47,725 bases of DNA from assembly GCF_000243095.1 (NCBI RefSeq), contig NZ_AHJE01000056.1, positions 1-47,725 of the forward strand. Reading direction: 5' to 3'. The notes beneath the pieces are model-generated. The model was given only the letters and a program-made list of their open reading frames with translations, was not told the origin of the DNA and ran no database searches. The translations under genes and the position numbers were made by a program. Of this stretch, positions 17,033 to 26,772 are shown one piece after another. This stretch comes from Cupriavidus basilensis OR16. Its GTDB lineage: Bacteria > Pseudomonadota > Gammaproteobacteria > Burkholderiales > Burkholderiaceae. Within the stretch, counting starts at the first letter, position 1; each line of letters opens with the position of its first letter.

Positions 17033-17060
17033 GGGCCCGCGCCGTTGCCAGCGCGGGCCC
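17033..17060. terminator. GC-rich hairpin between convergent genes
   Basis: GGGCCCGCGC at 17033-17042 pairs perfectly with 17051-17060 around an eight-base loop. It lies between the YfiB-like gene and the convergent dehydrogenase gene. No T tract follows on either strand. Confidence 0.5.
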
Positions 17061-17075
17061 TCAACACCGCCAAGG

Positions 17076-18096
17076 CTAGCGCACGCCCTGCGCCAGCTTC
17101 TCCTGCGCCCAGTTGACCGCCTCGCGCGCGGGCGCCAGCCCGCTCTTCTCCACGCGCTGGGCCAGTGCGAACACACGCTCGCGGATATGCGCCACTTCGG
17201 CCAGCACCGCGGCTTCCTCGGCGCCGCCGAGATACTCGCGGGCACAGCTGATGATGCCGCCGGCGTTGATCAGGAAATCCGGCGCGTAGAAGATGCCGCG
17301 GCGTTGCAGCGTGTCGCCCTCGTCCAGCGACGCAAGCTGGTTATTGGCACCGCCCGCGACAATCTTGAACTGGCAGCCTTCGGCCACCGCCGGGGTGATC
17401 ACCGCGCCGAGCGCGCAGGGCGCGAAGACATCCGCCGCGACGCTGGTGATGGCCGTGGTGGATACCACCTGCGCGCCGAACTGCTCGCGCGCCTGCTCCG
17501 CCAGGGTCCCAGCCGACCGAGCCAAGGCCTTGCACGGCGACCGAGACGCCTTGCAGGCTGTTGTGGTCGAGCACGTAGCGTACGGCGGCTTCGATACCGA
17601 CGAACACGCCATAGGCGGTCTTGGGCGACGGATTGCCACCGAAGGTGCCCTCGCGCGGCATGCCGCTGATGTAGCGGGTCTGCGTGCGCGCCGCGACCAT
17701 GTCTTCCACCGTGGTGCCGACGTCCTCAGCCGTGATGTAGCTGCCGTCCAGCGACTGGACCATGCGGCCGAAGGCGCGGAACAGCTTGGTGCGATCGGTT
17801 TGCGCCGGCGTGCGCAGGATCACGGCCTTGCCGCCGCCAAAGGGCAGGTCGGCCAGCGCGTTCTTGTAGGCCATGCCTTGCGACAAGCGCAGGGCGTCGG
17901 TCAGGGCATCGCTCTCGGCGGGATAGGCCCAGTAGCGGCAACCGCCAAATGCGGGGCCAAGGCTGGTGCTGTAGATGGCGATGATGGCCTGCAGGCCGGA
18001 GTCGGGATCGGTGGCGAGCGTGACGCGCTCGTGGGACGGGCCTTCGCCAGTGCCGAACAGGCGGCCGGCGGCCTCTGGGGTGATGCGTTCAGTCAA
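17076..18096 (-). pseudogene. Leu/Phe/Val dehydrogenase family gene with a single-base frameshift
   Basis: NAD-dependent amino-acid dehydrogenase (Glu/Leu/Phe/Val superfamily). It shows the substrate segment GPAFGGCRYWAYP, the catalytic Lys loop LADLPFGGGKAVI, AEDVGTTVEDM, and the dinucleotide motif VQGLGSVG. Right after that motif the frame changes: removing one base from the run CCC at 17508-17510 (GGG on the coding strand) gives GSVGWTLAEQAREQFG and a single 339-residue protein of normal length. The start is TTG 18096, preceded by GGAGAAG; an upstream frame to 18549 is not family-like. As written, the NAD domain is lost. Confidence 0.85.
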
Positions 18097-18448
18097 AGCG
18101 TCTTCTCCATGAAGATTGGGAATGCAAAGGGGTAGCTTCGCTTTCCGGGTGCACCGCATTGGGTTGCAAGGCAGTGCAGTTGCAACGGCAGCCGCCGGGG
18201 GCTGCCGTCTCGATAAGGCCGGGCTGCCATTGTGTGGCTGCCCGGCCTCGGGTAAACGCCTGGTGCCGCGTCGTGGCGCGGAACCGGTGCTGGATCTTAC
18301 CGGCAAATCGCGGCTGGATGAAGGGGGCGCGCGGCGTGTGCCCGGCACCGGCACACCTATACTTGAAGCGAGGTAATCCTCAACCCGAGCGAAGCGTGAG
18401 CAGGAGCCTGCGCGGCGGCCTGCGCCCTTCGCGTGCCAGGAGGCCACC
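18097..18448. other. Intergenic region between the dehydrogenase and uspA genes
   Basis: This 352-base stretch has no convincing gene. It holds a nine-pair hairpin (18185-18193 with 18200-18208) in the upstream region of the dehydrogenase gene, and a TATACT hexamer at 18358-18363 that could be a -10 for uspA, though no matching -35 is clear. Confidence 0.4.
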
Positions 18449-18886
18449 ATGTTCCAGCATCTGCTGCTGCCCGTCGACGGCTCGCCTTTGTCCGAGGCCG
18501 CGTTCAGCAAGGCCCTGGTGTTCGCCCGCGAGGCGCGGGCCCGGGTCACGGTGATCCGGGTGATCCCGGACTTCCATGTCTACACTTACCAGGTGGAATT
18601 GCTGGCCGACACCCGTACCCGGTTCGTGCAGGAAGCCACGCGCAATGCGGCGGAGTACCTGAGAACCCTGGCCGCCGAAGCCGAGGCGGCGGACGTGTCT
18701 TGCGAGACCCTTTCCGTCATACATGACCACCCCTATGAGGCCATCATCCAGGCTGCCCAGGAAAGGGCGTGCGACCTGATCGTGATGGCCTCGCACGGGC
18801 GGCGCGGCTTGCAGGGCGTGCTGATCGGCAGCGAGACCAACAAGGTGCTCACCCATAGCACTATCCCGGTACTGGTGTATCGCTAG
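18449..18886 (+). CDS. Universal stress protein, UspA family
   Basis: Cytosolic stress protein, 145 residues, one Usp domain. It begins MFQHLLLPVDGSPLSEAA, and the nucleotide-binding end reads ASHGRRGLQGVLIGSETNKVL, close to the G-x2-G-x9-G(S/T) ATP motif, with HSTIPVLVYR at the terminus. AGGAGGCC precedes ATG 18449. It is monocistronic and convergent with tdh. Confidence 0.94.
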   Translation: MFQHLLLPVDGSPLSEAAFSKALVFAREARARVTVIRVIPDFHVYTYQVELLADTRTRFVQEATRNAAEYLRTLAAEAEAADVSCETLSVIHDHPYEAIIQAAQERACDLIVMASHGRRGLQGVLIGSETNKVLTHSTIPVLVYR

Positions 18887-18896
18887 CGGCTCACCG

Positions 18897-18912
18897 CAAC
18901 CGGCTACGGTTG
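18897..18912. terminator. Small hairpin at the uspA/tdh convergence
   Basis: CAACCG at 18897-18902 pairs with CGGTTG at 18907-18912 around a GCTA loop, overlapping the end of tdh. It is short and has no T tract, so a terminator role is only possible. Confidence 0.3.
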
Positions 18913-19962
18913 TGCCGCACCAGCCGCCTTGCGCGGCTGCGTCCAGTCCAGCACCACCTTGCCGCTGTTGCCCGACAGCATGGCGGCGAAGCCGGCCTCG
19001 AAGTCGTCCACGTTGAAGCGGTGCGTGATCATCGGCTTCAGGTCCAGCCCGCTTTGCAGCATGGCGACCATCTTGTACCAGGTCTCGAACATCTCGCGGC
19101 CGTAGATGCCCTTGATCTCCAGTCCCTTGAAGATCACCTGGTTCCAGTCGATCGCCATCCTCGATGGCGGAATGCCGAGCATGGCGATCTTGCCGCCGTG
19201 GTTCATGTGTTCGAGCATGGTGGCAAAGGCGCTCGGCACGCCGGACATCTCCATGCCGACGTCGAAGCCCTCCGTCATATGCAGCTCGGCGGCAACGTCC
19301 TTGAGGTTTTCATGCTGCACATTGACCGCGCGCGTGGCGCCCATCTTGCGCGCCAGTGCGAGGCGGTAGTCGTTGACATCGGTGATCACCACATTGCGCG
19401 CGCCCACGTGGCGCGCGATGGCGGCTGCCATGATGCCGATGGGGCCGGCGCCGGTGATCAGCACGTCCTCGCCCACCAGGTTGAAGGACAGCGCGGTATG
19501 GGTGGCGTTGCCGAAGGGGTCGAAGATGGCAGCGATCTCGTCCGGGATGTCATCGGGAATGCGGAAGGCGTTAAAGGCCGGAATCACCAGGTACTCGGCG
19601 AAGGCGCCGGCGCGGTTCACGCCCACGCCCACCGAATTGCGGCACAGGTGGCGGCGTCCCGCGCGGCAGTTGCGGCAGAAGCCGCAGGTGATGTGCCCCT
19701 CGCCGGAGACGCGGTCGCCAAGCGCCAGCCCGCGCACCTCCTGCCCGATGGCGACGATCTCGCCAACATACTCATGCCCCACCTGCATCGGCACGGGAAT
19801 GGTGTTCTGCGCCCACTCATCCCATTTCCAGATATGGATGTCGGTGCCGCAGATGGCTGTCTGGCGGATGCGGATCATCACATCGTTGTGGCCGACTTCC
19901 GGCTCGGCGACCTCGGCCAGCGTCAGGCCGGGCGCGCGTTCGAGTTTGGCGAGGGCTTTCAT
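18904..19962 (-). CDS. tdh: L-threonine 3-dehydrogenase
   Basis: Zinc- and NAD-dependent enzyme oxidising L-threonine to 2-amino-3-ketobutyrate, 352 residues, cytosolic. It has the catalytic zinc site (ICGTDIHIWKWDEW, GHEYVGEI), the structural zinc cysteines (CGFCRNCRAGRRHLC), the Rossmann motif GAGPIGIMAA, and the Tdh-typical IKGIYGREMFETWYKM. ATG 19962 has a strong AAGGAGG; the open frame to 19995 adds eleven unlikely residues. It lies 35 bases after kbl, so the pair forms a kbl-tdh operon. Confidence 0.97.
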   Translation of the reverse strand: MKALAKLERAPGLTLAEVAEPEVGHNDVMIRIRQTAICGTDIHIWKWDEWAQNTIPVPMQVGHEYVGEIVAIGQEVRGLALGDRVSGEGHITCGFCRNCRAGRRHLCRNSVGVGVNRAGAFAEYLVIPAFNAFRIPDDIPDEIAAIFDPFGNATHTALSFNLVGEDVLITGAGPIGIMAAAIARHVGARNVVITDVNDYRLALARKMGATRAVNVQHENLKDVAAELHMTEGFDVGMEMSGVPSAFATMLEHMNHGGKIAMLGIPPSRMAIDWNQVIFKGLEIKGIYGREMFETWYKMVAMLQSGLDLKPMITHRFNVDDFEAGFAAMLSGNSGKVVLDWTQPRKAAGAAQP

Positions 19963-19997
19963 GGGATGCCTCCTTGGGGTGCGTCCTGTGTCCAAGC

Positions 19998-21200
19998 TTA
20001 GGCGATAGCGCCGAACTGCCTGCCCACCTTGGCGAACGCCGCCACGGCCCGCTCTATCTGCTCAGGCGTATGCGCCGCGCTCATCTGCGTGCGGATGCGA
20101 GCCTGGCCCTTGGGCACCACCGGGTGGGAAAAACCTACCACGTAGACGTGCTCTGCCAGCAAGGCATCGGCCATGCCGGAAGCCAGCGCGGCATCGCCCA
20201 GCATCACCGGGATGATGGGATGCTGGCCCGGCACCAGGGTGAAGCCCAGCGCCGTCATCTCGCGGCGGAAATGCTCGCCGTTCTCGCGCACGCGGGCGCG
20301 CAGCGCGGCACCTTCCTCGCTGCCCAGCAAGTCCAGCACCTTCAGCGTGGCGGCGCAAATGCTTGGCGCCAGCGAGTTGGAGAACAGATACGGGCGGGAG
20401 CGCTGCCGCAGCAGCTCCACGATCTCCCGGTGCGCCGCCACATAGCCACCGGACGCGCCGCCCAGCGCCTTGCCGAGCGTACCCGTAATGATGTCCACGC
20501 GGCCTTCCACGCCGCATAGCTCCGGCGTGCCGCGCCCGTGCTCGCCGACAAAGCCGACCGCGTGCGAGTCGTCCACCATCACCAGCGCGCCGTAGCGGTC
20601 CGCCAGGTCGCAGATGGATCTGAGGTCGGCAATGATGCCGTCCATCGAGAACACACCATCGGTGGCGATCAGCTTGAAGCGCGCGCCGGCGGCATCGGCC
20701 TCGCGCAGCCGCGCCTCCAGGCCGGCCATGTCGTTATTGCCGTAACGGTAGCGCTTGGCCTTGCACAGGCGCACGCCGTCGATGATGCTGGCGTGGTTCA
20801 GTGCGTCGCTGATCACCGCATCCTGGTCGTCGAGCAGCGTCTCGAACAGGCCGCCGTTGGCATCGAAGCAACTCGAATACAGGATGCTGTCACCGGTGTG
20901 CAGGAATTTGGCGAGCACCGCTTCCAGCGTCTTGTGGACCGACTGCGTGCCGCAGATAAAGCGCACCGAGGCCATGCCGAAGCCATCCTGTTCCAGCCCG
21001 CGCCGGGCCGCCTCGATCAGGCGATGATCGTCGGCCAGGCCCAGGTAATTGTTGGCGCAGAAATTCAGTACATGCTCGCCGCCCGCAAGCCGGATGTCGG
21101 CTGCCTGCGGGCTGGCAATGACGCGCTCGGCCTTGTGAAAGCCGTCGGCGCGGATGGTGTCTAGCGTATCGCGGAGGTGGGAGAGATAGCGGTCGCGCAT
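19998..21200 (-). CDS. kbl: 2-amino-3-ketobutyrate CoA ligase (glycine C-acetyltransferase)
   Basis: PLP enzyme that cleaves 2-amino-3-ketobutyrate with CoA to glycine and acetyl-CoA, the second step after Tdh; 400 residues. The PLP lysine is Lys244 in GTLGKALGG, with NHASIIDG, the cofactor aspartate in VDDSHAVGF, and FCANNYLGLADD near the N-terminus. ATG 21200 follows AGGGG; the open frame extending to 21953 is a non-coding shadow of the next gene. Upstream of tdh in the same operon. Confidence 0.97.
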   Translation of the reverse strand: MRDRYLSHLRDTLDTIRADGFHKAERVIASPQAADIRLAGGEHVLNFCANNYLGLADDHRLIEAARRGLEQDGFGMASVRFICGTQSVHKTLEAVLAKFLHTGDSILYSSCFDANGGLFETLLDDQDAVISDALNHASIIDGVRLCKAKRYRYGNNDMAGLEARLREADAAGARFKLIATDGVFSMDGIIADLRSICDLADRYGALVMVDDSHAVGFVGEHGRGTPELCGVEGRVDIITGTLGKALGGASGGYVAAHREIVELLRQRSRPYLFSNSLAPSICAATLKVLDLLGSEEGAALRARVRENGEHFRREMTALGFTLVPGQHPIIPVMLGDAALASGMADALLAEHVYVVGFSHPVVPKGQARIRTQMSAAHTPEQIERAVAAFAKVGRQFGAIA

Positions 21201-21503
21201 GGGGGGCCCCTGGCTAGGTTGTTGGGCGGCGTGGCAGACGCCAGCCTCCATGGTATGGCGAAAGCCGGGGAAATACCGGTTTTGCGGCGCGCGTGTCTTG
21301 TGCTGCGCTGCGCAAGCGGTGGCTGGCGCCAATGCTGCTATGCGGCAGCCGCCGCGCCGGTCCCTGGATTGGTTCGTAAACGCAATGAAATCAAGACTTT
21401 GTCTCTTTGCCTTAGGGGCGGCAACTCCTATCCTTAAGTGAGGTTGCGCGTGCCGCCGCGATCGGCGCGCACGCCGGCTACCGGCTTGCTGGCGGAGGCG
21501 GCC
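21201..21503. other. Divergent intergenic region, kbl / sugar-type ABC genes
   Basis: About 300 bases without a gene. It must hold the promoters of kbl (leftward) and of the ABC operon (rightward). The right half is relatively AT-rich around 21380-21440, but I see no convincing paired -35/-10 or operator. Confidence 0.4.
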
Positions 21504-22882
21504 ATGAACGACGACGTACGGATTGCACCGATCGAGCGAATCCTCTATTCGCGCCGGCACGGATCCACCGGCCCCCTTGTTTGCCACAACGCGCGGCGCC
21601 GCCGCCTGATCCAGGCCGCCGCGGCTAGCGCGCTTGCCGCGGGGCTTGGCCCCTTGGTGCTGCCACGCCGGGCGCAGGCGGCCAGGCACACCTTGAAGAT
21701 CCTCCAGTGGAACCACTTCGTGCCGGGCTACGACAAGTGGTTCGACAACACCTACGTGAAAGAATGGGGCCAGCGCAACGATACCGAGGTCATCGTCGAT
21801 CACGTGGGGATCCCCGCGCTGGCCACGCGGGCCGCCGCCGAGGTATCCGCGCAGAAGGGACACGACCTGTTCATGTTCCTGTCGCCTGCGCCAGTGTACG
21901 AGGAGCAGGTCATCGACCATCGCGAGATCTACGAGGAATGCCAGCGCAAGCATGGCAAGCCGGTCGAACTGGCGATCAGGAGCACGTACAACCCGAAGAC
22001 GAAGAAATACTTCGGCTTCTCCGACAGCTTCGTGCCGGACCCGATCAATTTCCGACGCCGGACAGCTGGGACGATGTGCTGAGCGCGGGCCGCCAGATCA
22101 AGCGCAAGCGCAACGTGCCGGTGGGCATTGGGTTGTCGGCCGAACTCGATACCGCGATGGCGATGCGAACCATCCTGTTCGCCTTCGGCGGCTCGATCCA
22201 GGATGAGCGCCATACCGTCGTGCTGAATTCGAAGAACACGCTGGAGGCAGTCAAGTTCGTCAAGGCGCTGTACCAGGAAACCATGACGCCGGAGGTGCTG
22301 GCGTGGGATCCGTCCTCCAACAACCGCGCCATGCTGGCGGGCAAGATCTCGCTTTGCCTGAACGCCATTTCCATCACGCGCGAAGGCGAGAACAAGAACA
22401 TTCCTGTCACGCCCGATATCTGGCTGACCCAGGCCTTGCGTGGCCCGGTGCGCCGCATCTGCATGGAACATGTGATGGACTGCTACGTGATCTGGAAATT
22501 CGCAGAGAACATAACGGGTGCCAAGCAGTTCCTGCTGGACTATATCGACAACTTCCGCGAGGGCTTTCTCGGCAGTGAGTTCTACAACTTCCCCTGCTTC
22601 CCGAGCACGGTGCCGGACCTGCACAAGCTGATCGCCGATGACCCCAAGGCCCGCCCGCGCGACAAGTACAAGGTGCTGGGCAGCCTGATGACCCAGGCCA
22701 CCAACGTCGGCTACCCCGGCTATGCCAATGCGGCCACCGACGAGATCTTCAATACCTGGGTGCTCAACACCATGTTCGCCAAGGCCGCCACCGGCGACGA
22801 AACGCCGGAGAATGCCATACGCGCCGCGGAGGCCGCGTGCAAGCGGATCTTCGCCAAGTGGCGGGACAGAGGGCTCGTATGA
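21504..22882 (+). pseudogene. CUT1-type ABC transporter substrate-binding protein gene with a one-base deletion
   Basis: Periplasmic receptor of the sugar-type extracellular solute-binding family. ATG 21504 follows GGAGG. The N-terminus has a twin-arginine-like leader (RRRRLIQAAAASALAAG) and a cleavage-like AQA; the mature part begins LKILQWNHFVPGYDKWF. At 22053-22055 the frame shifts: before it SFVPDPINF, after it TPDSWDDVLSAGRQI. Adding one base joins them into a 459-residue protein of normal size. As written, translation stops at 22082 after about 190 residues. The ligand may be a sugar or polyol, but this is a guess. Confidence 0.87.
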
Positions 22883-22914
22883 GTCGCCACGGGATGGGCG
22901 TGGGCCGATAAGTC

Positions 22915-23994
22915 ATGGCCACGGTGGAGACCCGCTCGCTCACCAAGCGTTTCGACGGCGCCAACGCGGTCGACGGCATCGACCTGGCCGTGCGCGAAGC
23001 TGAGTTCCTGGTGCTGCTGGGCCCGTCCGGCTCGGGCAAGACCACCTTGCTGCGCCTGATCGCCGGGCTGGAAGCGCCCACCTCCGGCGATATCCTGGTG
23101 GGCGGCCGTGTCGTCACCGGGCTGCCGCCGCGCGCGCACAACATGGCCATGGTGTTCCAGAGCTACGCGCTCTATCCGCACCTGAGCGTGGGCGGCAATA
23201 TCGCCTTCCCGCTGGAGGCGCAGCGCATGCCGCGCGAGGCGATCGCGCGCAAGGTGAGCTGGGCCGCGGCGCTGTTCGGCATCGGCCACCTGCTGGCGCG
23301 CAAGCCGCGCCAGCTCTCCGGCGGCGAGCGCCAGCGGGTGGCGCTGGCGCGCGCGGTGGTGCGCGATCCGGTGGCCTTCCTGCTGGACGAGCCGCTCTCC
23401 AATCTCGACGCCAAGCTCAGGACTTCCGCGCGCGAGGAGTTGCAGCAGCTTCAGCGGCGCCTGGCGACCACCACGATCTACGTCACGCACGACCAGATCG
23501 AGGCGTTGGCGCTCGGCGACCGGGTCGCCATTCTCGACCACGGCCGCGTGCACCAGCTCGGCACTCCGCAGCAAGTGTACGAGCAGCCGGCAGATACCTT
23601 CGTGGCCACCTTCATCGGCTCGCCGCCGATGAACCTGGTCAACACCGATGCCGTGGTGACGGGCTTCCGGCCGGAGCACTTCCTGCCGCGCGGGGTCCGC
23701 GGCGGCGACGAAGCGCTCGAAGCCTTCCCCTTCCATGTCACCCGCATCGAGAACCTCGGTTCCGACCGGCTGGTGTATGGCCTGCTGGAGCCACCGCTGC
23801 CGCCGGCCAAGGTCATCTCGCGGATTCCCTGCACGGTCACCGTCCCGCTGGAGGCTGGCGCGCGCTACCCGTTCGTGGTGCGGCGCGCCGACCTGAGGCG
23901 CTTTGATGCGCGCTCCGGCGCCAGCCTCGGCGCGCCGCCATCCGTGGCGTCGTCCGTGGCCTCATTCGTGGCGCCATTCGCGAGGCCGGCATGA
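22915..23994 (+). CDS. Sugar-type ABC transporter ATP-binding protein (MalK/UgpC-like)
   Basis: ATPase subunit, 359 residues. Walker A GPSGSGKTT, Q-loop VFQSYALYPHL, signature LSGGERQRVALARA, Walker B FLLDEPLSNLD, switch His in YVTHDQIEAL. A C-terminal regulatory domain follows (GFRPEHFLPRG) and is shorter than in MalK. It lies 32 bases after the receptor gene and overlaps the next permease as ATGA at 23991-23994. Confidence 0.94.
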   Translation: MATVETRSLTKRFDGANAVDGIDLAVREAEFLVLLGPSGSGKTTLLRLIAGLEAPTSGDILVGGRVVTGLPPRAHNMAMVFQSYALYPHLSVGGNIAFPLEAQRMPREAIARKVSWAAALFGIGHLLARKPRQLSGGERQRVALARAVVRDPVAFLLDEPLSNLDAKLRTSAREELQQLQRRLATTTIYVTHDQIEALALGDRVAILDHGRVHQLGTPQQVYEQPADTFVATFIGSPPMNLVNTDAVVTGFRPEHFLPRGVRGGDEALEAFPFHVTRIENLGSDRLVYGLLEPPLPPAKVISRIPCTVTVPLEAGARYPFVVRRADLRRFDARSGASLGAPPSVASSVASFVAPFARPA

Positions 23995-24923
23995 GCGCCC
24001 GGGCTCCCGCCGCGCCAGTGCCGCAGGGCGGTGCCTGGCATGCGCTGGAGGGCGAGCGTTGGCTCGGCGCCTTGATGCTGGCGCCGGCACTCATCTATAT
24101 CGTGCTGCTGCTCGGCTTTCCCTTCCTGCTGTCGATCTACTACAGCCTGTCCGATATCACGGTGGGCACGCGCGCCATGCAATTCGTCGGCCTGGAAAAC
24201 TTCCGGCGTATCGTGCAGAACCCCACCTTCTGGCGCTCGCTTGGCAACGCGCTGGTGTTCACGCTGGTGTCGCAGGCGCTGGTGGTGGTCCTGGCCAAGA
24301 TCCTGGCGCTGGCATTGCTGCGTGATTTTCGCGGCAAATGGCTGGTGCGCCTGCTGATCCTGCTACCGTGGGTGGCGCCGATCTCGCTGGGTTCGATCGG
24401 CTGGCTGTGGATCTTCGATCCCGTCTACAGCATCCTCAACTGGACGCTGCGCGCGCTTGGCCTGTTTGGCCCGGATACCTGGCCGATCTGGCTGGGCCAG
24501 CCGGACCTCGCCATGGCGTCGGTGATCCTGGTGGATGTCTGGCGCCTGCTGCCGCTGGCCACGGTCATTATCCTGGCCGGCCTGCACGGCATCCCGCAGG
24601 AGATCCACGACGCCGCCGCCATGGACGGCGCCGGCTTCTGGCGCCACCTGTTGCGCATCAATATCCCGCTGGTGATGCCGATCATGCTGGTGGCGCTGCT
24701 GTTTGGCATCGTATTTACGCTCACCGACATGATCATCATCTTCGTGTTGACGCGTGGCGGGCCTTACGACACCACGCAAGTGCTGGCCAGCCTGGCATTT
24801 TTCACCGGCATCCAGGGCGGCGACCTGGCCGAAGGCGCGGCGATTTCGCTGTTCCTGTTCCCGCTGCTGGTAGCGGTGGTGGCCCTGCTGCTCACCGCCG
24901 CCAGCCGCGCGGAGGTAGCCTGA
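23991..24923 (+). CDS. Sugar-type ABC transporter permease (MalF/UgpA-like)
   Basis: Inner-membrane permease, 310 residues, with about six helices; the first is MLAPALIYIVLLLGFPFLLS. The EAA loop reads DAAAMDGAGFWRHLLRINIPL, typical of CUT1 permeases. It is intact and coupled to the ATPase gene by an ATGA overlap. Its partner permease is damaged, so the importer may not assemble. Confidence 0.94.
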   Translation: MSARAPAAPVPQGGAWHALEGERWLGALMLAPALIYIVLLLGFPFLLSIYYSLSDITVGTRAMQFVGLENFRRIVQNPTFWRSLGNALVFTLVSQALVVVLAKILALALLRDFRGKWLVRLLILLPWVAPISLGSIGWLWIFDPVYSILNWTLRALGLFGPDTWPIWLGQPDLAMASVILVDVWRLLPLATVIILAGLHGIPQEIHDAAAMDGAGFWRHLLRINIPLVMPIMLVALLFGIVFTLTDMIIIFVLTRGGPYDTTQVLASLAFFTGIQGGDLAEGAAISLFLFPLLVAVVALLLTAASRAEVA

Positions 24924-24924
24924 C

Positions 24925-25762
24925 ATGCGTGCCGATGCAAGCCACTGGAAGCGCCGTGGCGCGCGCTGGGGCGCACGCTTCGGCCATGCCGCCATCCTTG
25001 CCGTCTTCGCGGGGTTCTGCGCGTTTCCCTTCTACTGGATGCTGATCACCACCTTCAAGGATGTCCACGACCTGATCAACACAGCCAACAATCCCTTCCT
25101 GTTCAACCAGCCGCCCACCCTGGACAACCTGCGTGTGCTGTTCCTGGAGACACGGTACCTGCGCTGGATCGCCAATACGCTGCTGGTGGGGGCGATGGTG
25201 GTGGTCATCACCCTGCTGCTGGCGGTGCCGGCCGGCTACAGCCTGGCCCGGCTGGCAGGCAGCCGCGGGCGGCAGGATCCCGCCCACCATCCTGTTCATT
25301 CCCTTCTCCCGCATCATCGGCGCGCTCGGCCTGCAGGATTCGCTATGGTCGCTGGTGCTCGTGTACCCGAGCTTCACCGTGCCTTTCTGCACCTGGCTGA
25401 TGATGGGGTTTTTCAAGGCGGTGCCGCGCGATATCGAAGAGGCGGCGATGATGGACGGGCTGAGCCGCTTCGGCGCCTTCCTGAAAGTGGTGGTGCCGTT
25501 GTCGTCGGCCGGCATCCTGACCGTGGTCATATTCACGCTGACGCTGGTGATGCAGGAATTCGTCTACGCCCTCACCTTTATCACCAGTTCGTCGCAGTAC
25601 ACCGTCAGCGTTGGCGTGCCGACCTTCCTGGTGCGCGGGGATGTCTATTTCTGGGGCTCCCTGATGGGTGCCTGCCTGGTCGTCAGCGTGCCGGTAGCGG
25701 TGCTCTACAACCTGTTCGTCGATCGCTTTGTCGCGGGTTTTACCGTGGGTGCGGTGAAATGA
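24925..25762 (+). pseudogene. Sugar-type ABC transporter permease (MalG-like) with an out-of-frame internal deletion
   Basis: Second permease of the CUT1 importer. The first part (FCAFPFYWMLITTFKDVHDL to GYSLARLAGSRG) is in one frame and the rest (IPPTILFIPFSRIIGALGL, EAAMMDGLSRFGAFLKVVV, ending FVAGFTVGAVK) in another, switching near 25262-25280. Related permeases have about a dozen more residues at this point, in a membrane helix, so roughly 40 bases appear to be missing rather than a single base. Frame-A translation runs on to 25851 as nonsense. Confidence 0.83.
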
Positions 25763-25891
25763 GCGGGTTTGGCTGTGGCCGGAACCTGGCCGATAGCGAA
25801 ACGATCCGGGCAGCGTCGAGCGCGCAACGTCGGCCAGCGCGGATGCCATGAGAGCTGACCGCCGGCCAACAAGGCGGCCTGGCAATAGGTG

Positions 25892-26623
25892 CTACGACAG
25901 GGCTCCCGCGCCTTGCGTGCGCGCCGTCGCCTGCTCCGTGCTCGGTTGTCCCTTACCCTGCGTCGCCGCCTCGCCAAGATTGCACAGATAGCTCATCACC
26001 ATGTCCGGCACATGCTGCAGCCGGGAAGCTACCCGCTCCGGCGCGGCCAGATCGACGCCAAGCACAAATGACAGCGTGTAGCGGTTCGAGATGAAGTACG
26101 AACCCAGGCCGGAGATCGAGACGTAGAGATCCACCCAGTTGGCGTCCGGCCGGAACACGCCTTGCGCCTTGCCGCGCTCCAGAATCTCCGCCAATGCGCT
26201 CTTGAGCGGGTTGAACATGGCCGGGATGACCTTGGACTTGCGGATGTGCTCCGCCTTGTGCAGGTTTTCCGTGCCCAGCAGCAGGATGAACTCCGGCTGC
26301 TCGATGAAATGCTGGATAGTGTGCATGACCAGCGCGCGCATATCGTCGACAGGGCTCTTGCCGGTCAGGCCGAGTTCGTTCTGCCGCTCGCGCATGGCGG
26401 CGTAGGCGCGCTCCATGACTTCGATGAACAGCGCCTCCTTGCTGTCGAAGTAGTGGTAGATCAGGTTCTTGCTGATCTTGCTGCGGGCCACGATGCTGTC
26501 CACGCGGGCGCCGTCGAAGCCCTTGGCAGCGAATTCCTTCGAGGCCATCTGGAGGATCTTCTCGCGCGTGGCCTGGGCATCGCGCGGCTTTGGCTTGCGC
26601 GCGGTCTTGGCGGTCACTGGCAT
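25892..26623 (-). CDS. TetR-family regulator of the hydantoinase operon
   Basis: TetR repressor, 243 residues. The N-terminal helix-turn-helix is clear (TREKILQMASKEFAAKGFDGARVDSIVARSKISKNLIYHYFDSKEALF). The C-terminal ligand domain contains FIEQPEFILLLGTENLHKA. ATG 26623 has GAGGAAC eight bases upstream; ATG 26650 or an extension to 26779 is possible but less likely. It is divergent from hyuA. Two RutR-box-like palindromes lie in the intergenic region, suggesting it represses hyuA and itself and that a pyrimidine- or hydantoin-like compound is the inducer. Confidence 0.92.
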   Translation of the reverse strand: MPVTAKTARKPKPRDAQATREKILQMASKEFAAKGFDGARVDSIVARSKISKNLIYHYFDSKEALFIEVMERAYAAMRERQNELGLTGKSPVDDMRALVMHTIQHFIEQPEFILLLGTENLHKAEHIRKSKVIPAMFNPLKSALAEILERGKAQGVFRPDANWVDLYVSISGLGSYFISNRYTLSFVLGVDLAAPERVASRLQHVPDMVMSYLCNLGEAATQGKGQPSTEQATARTQGAGALS

Positions 26624-26678
26624 ACGGATGTTCCTCGATAAATTTGTCATGGCGGGTGGCACCGTGCCAGTGCACCCG

Positions 26679-26694
26679 CTAACCAGATGGTTAG
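26679..26694. promoter_or_regulatory. RutR-box-like TetR operator, tetR-proximal
   Basis: CTAACCAGATGGTTAG is a perfect inverted repeat (seven bases per arm, two-base spacer). Its core ACCA-n2-TGGT equals that of the E. coli RutR box TTGACCA-n2-TGGTCAA. It lies 56 bases upstream of the tetR start. Confidence 0.6.
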
Positions 26695-26772
26695 TGTACA
26701 CCCCCTGAGGCGCACCGCAAGAATGCCGCCAGCCAAGCAGTGGCGCCATTCTGGTGCTCCGTGAAAACCCGG

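Noticed and set aside
21201..21953. N-terminal extension of the kbl frame by about 250 codons
   Set aside because: It runs over the divergent ABC receptor gene and has no similarity to the enzyme; ATG 21200 has a Shine-Dalgarno and gives the normal length.
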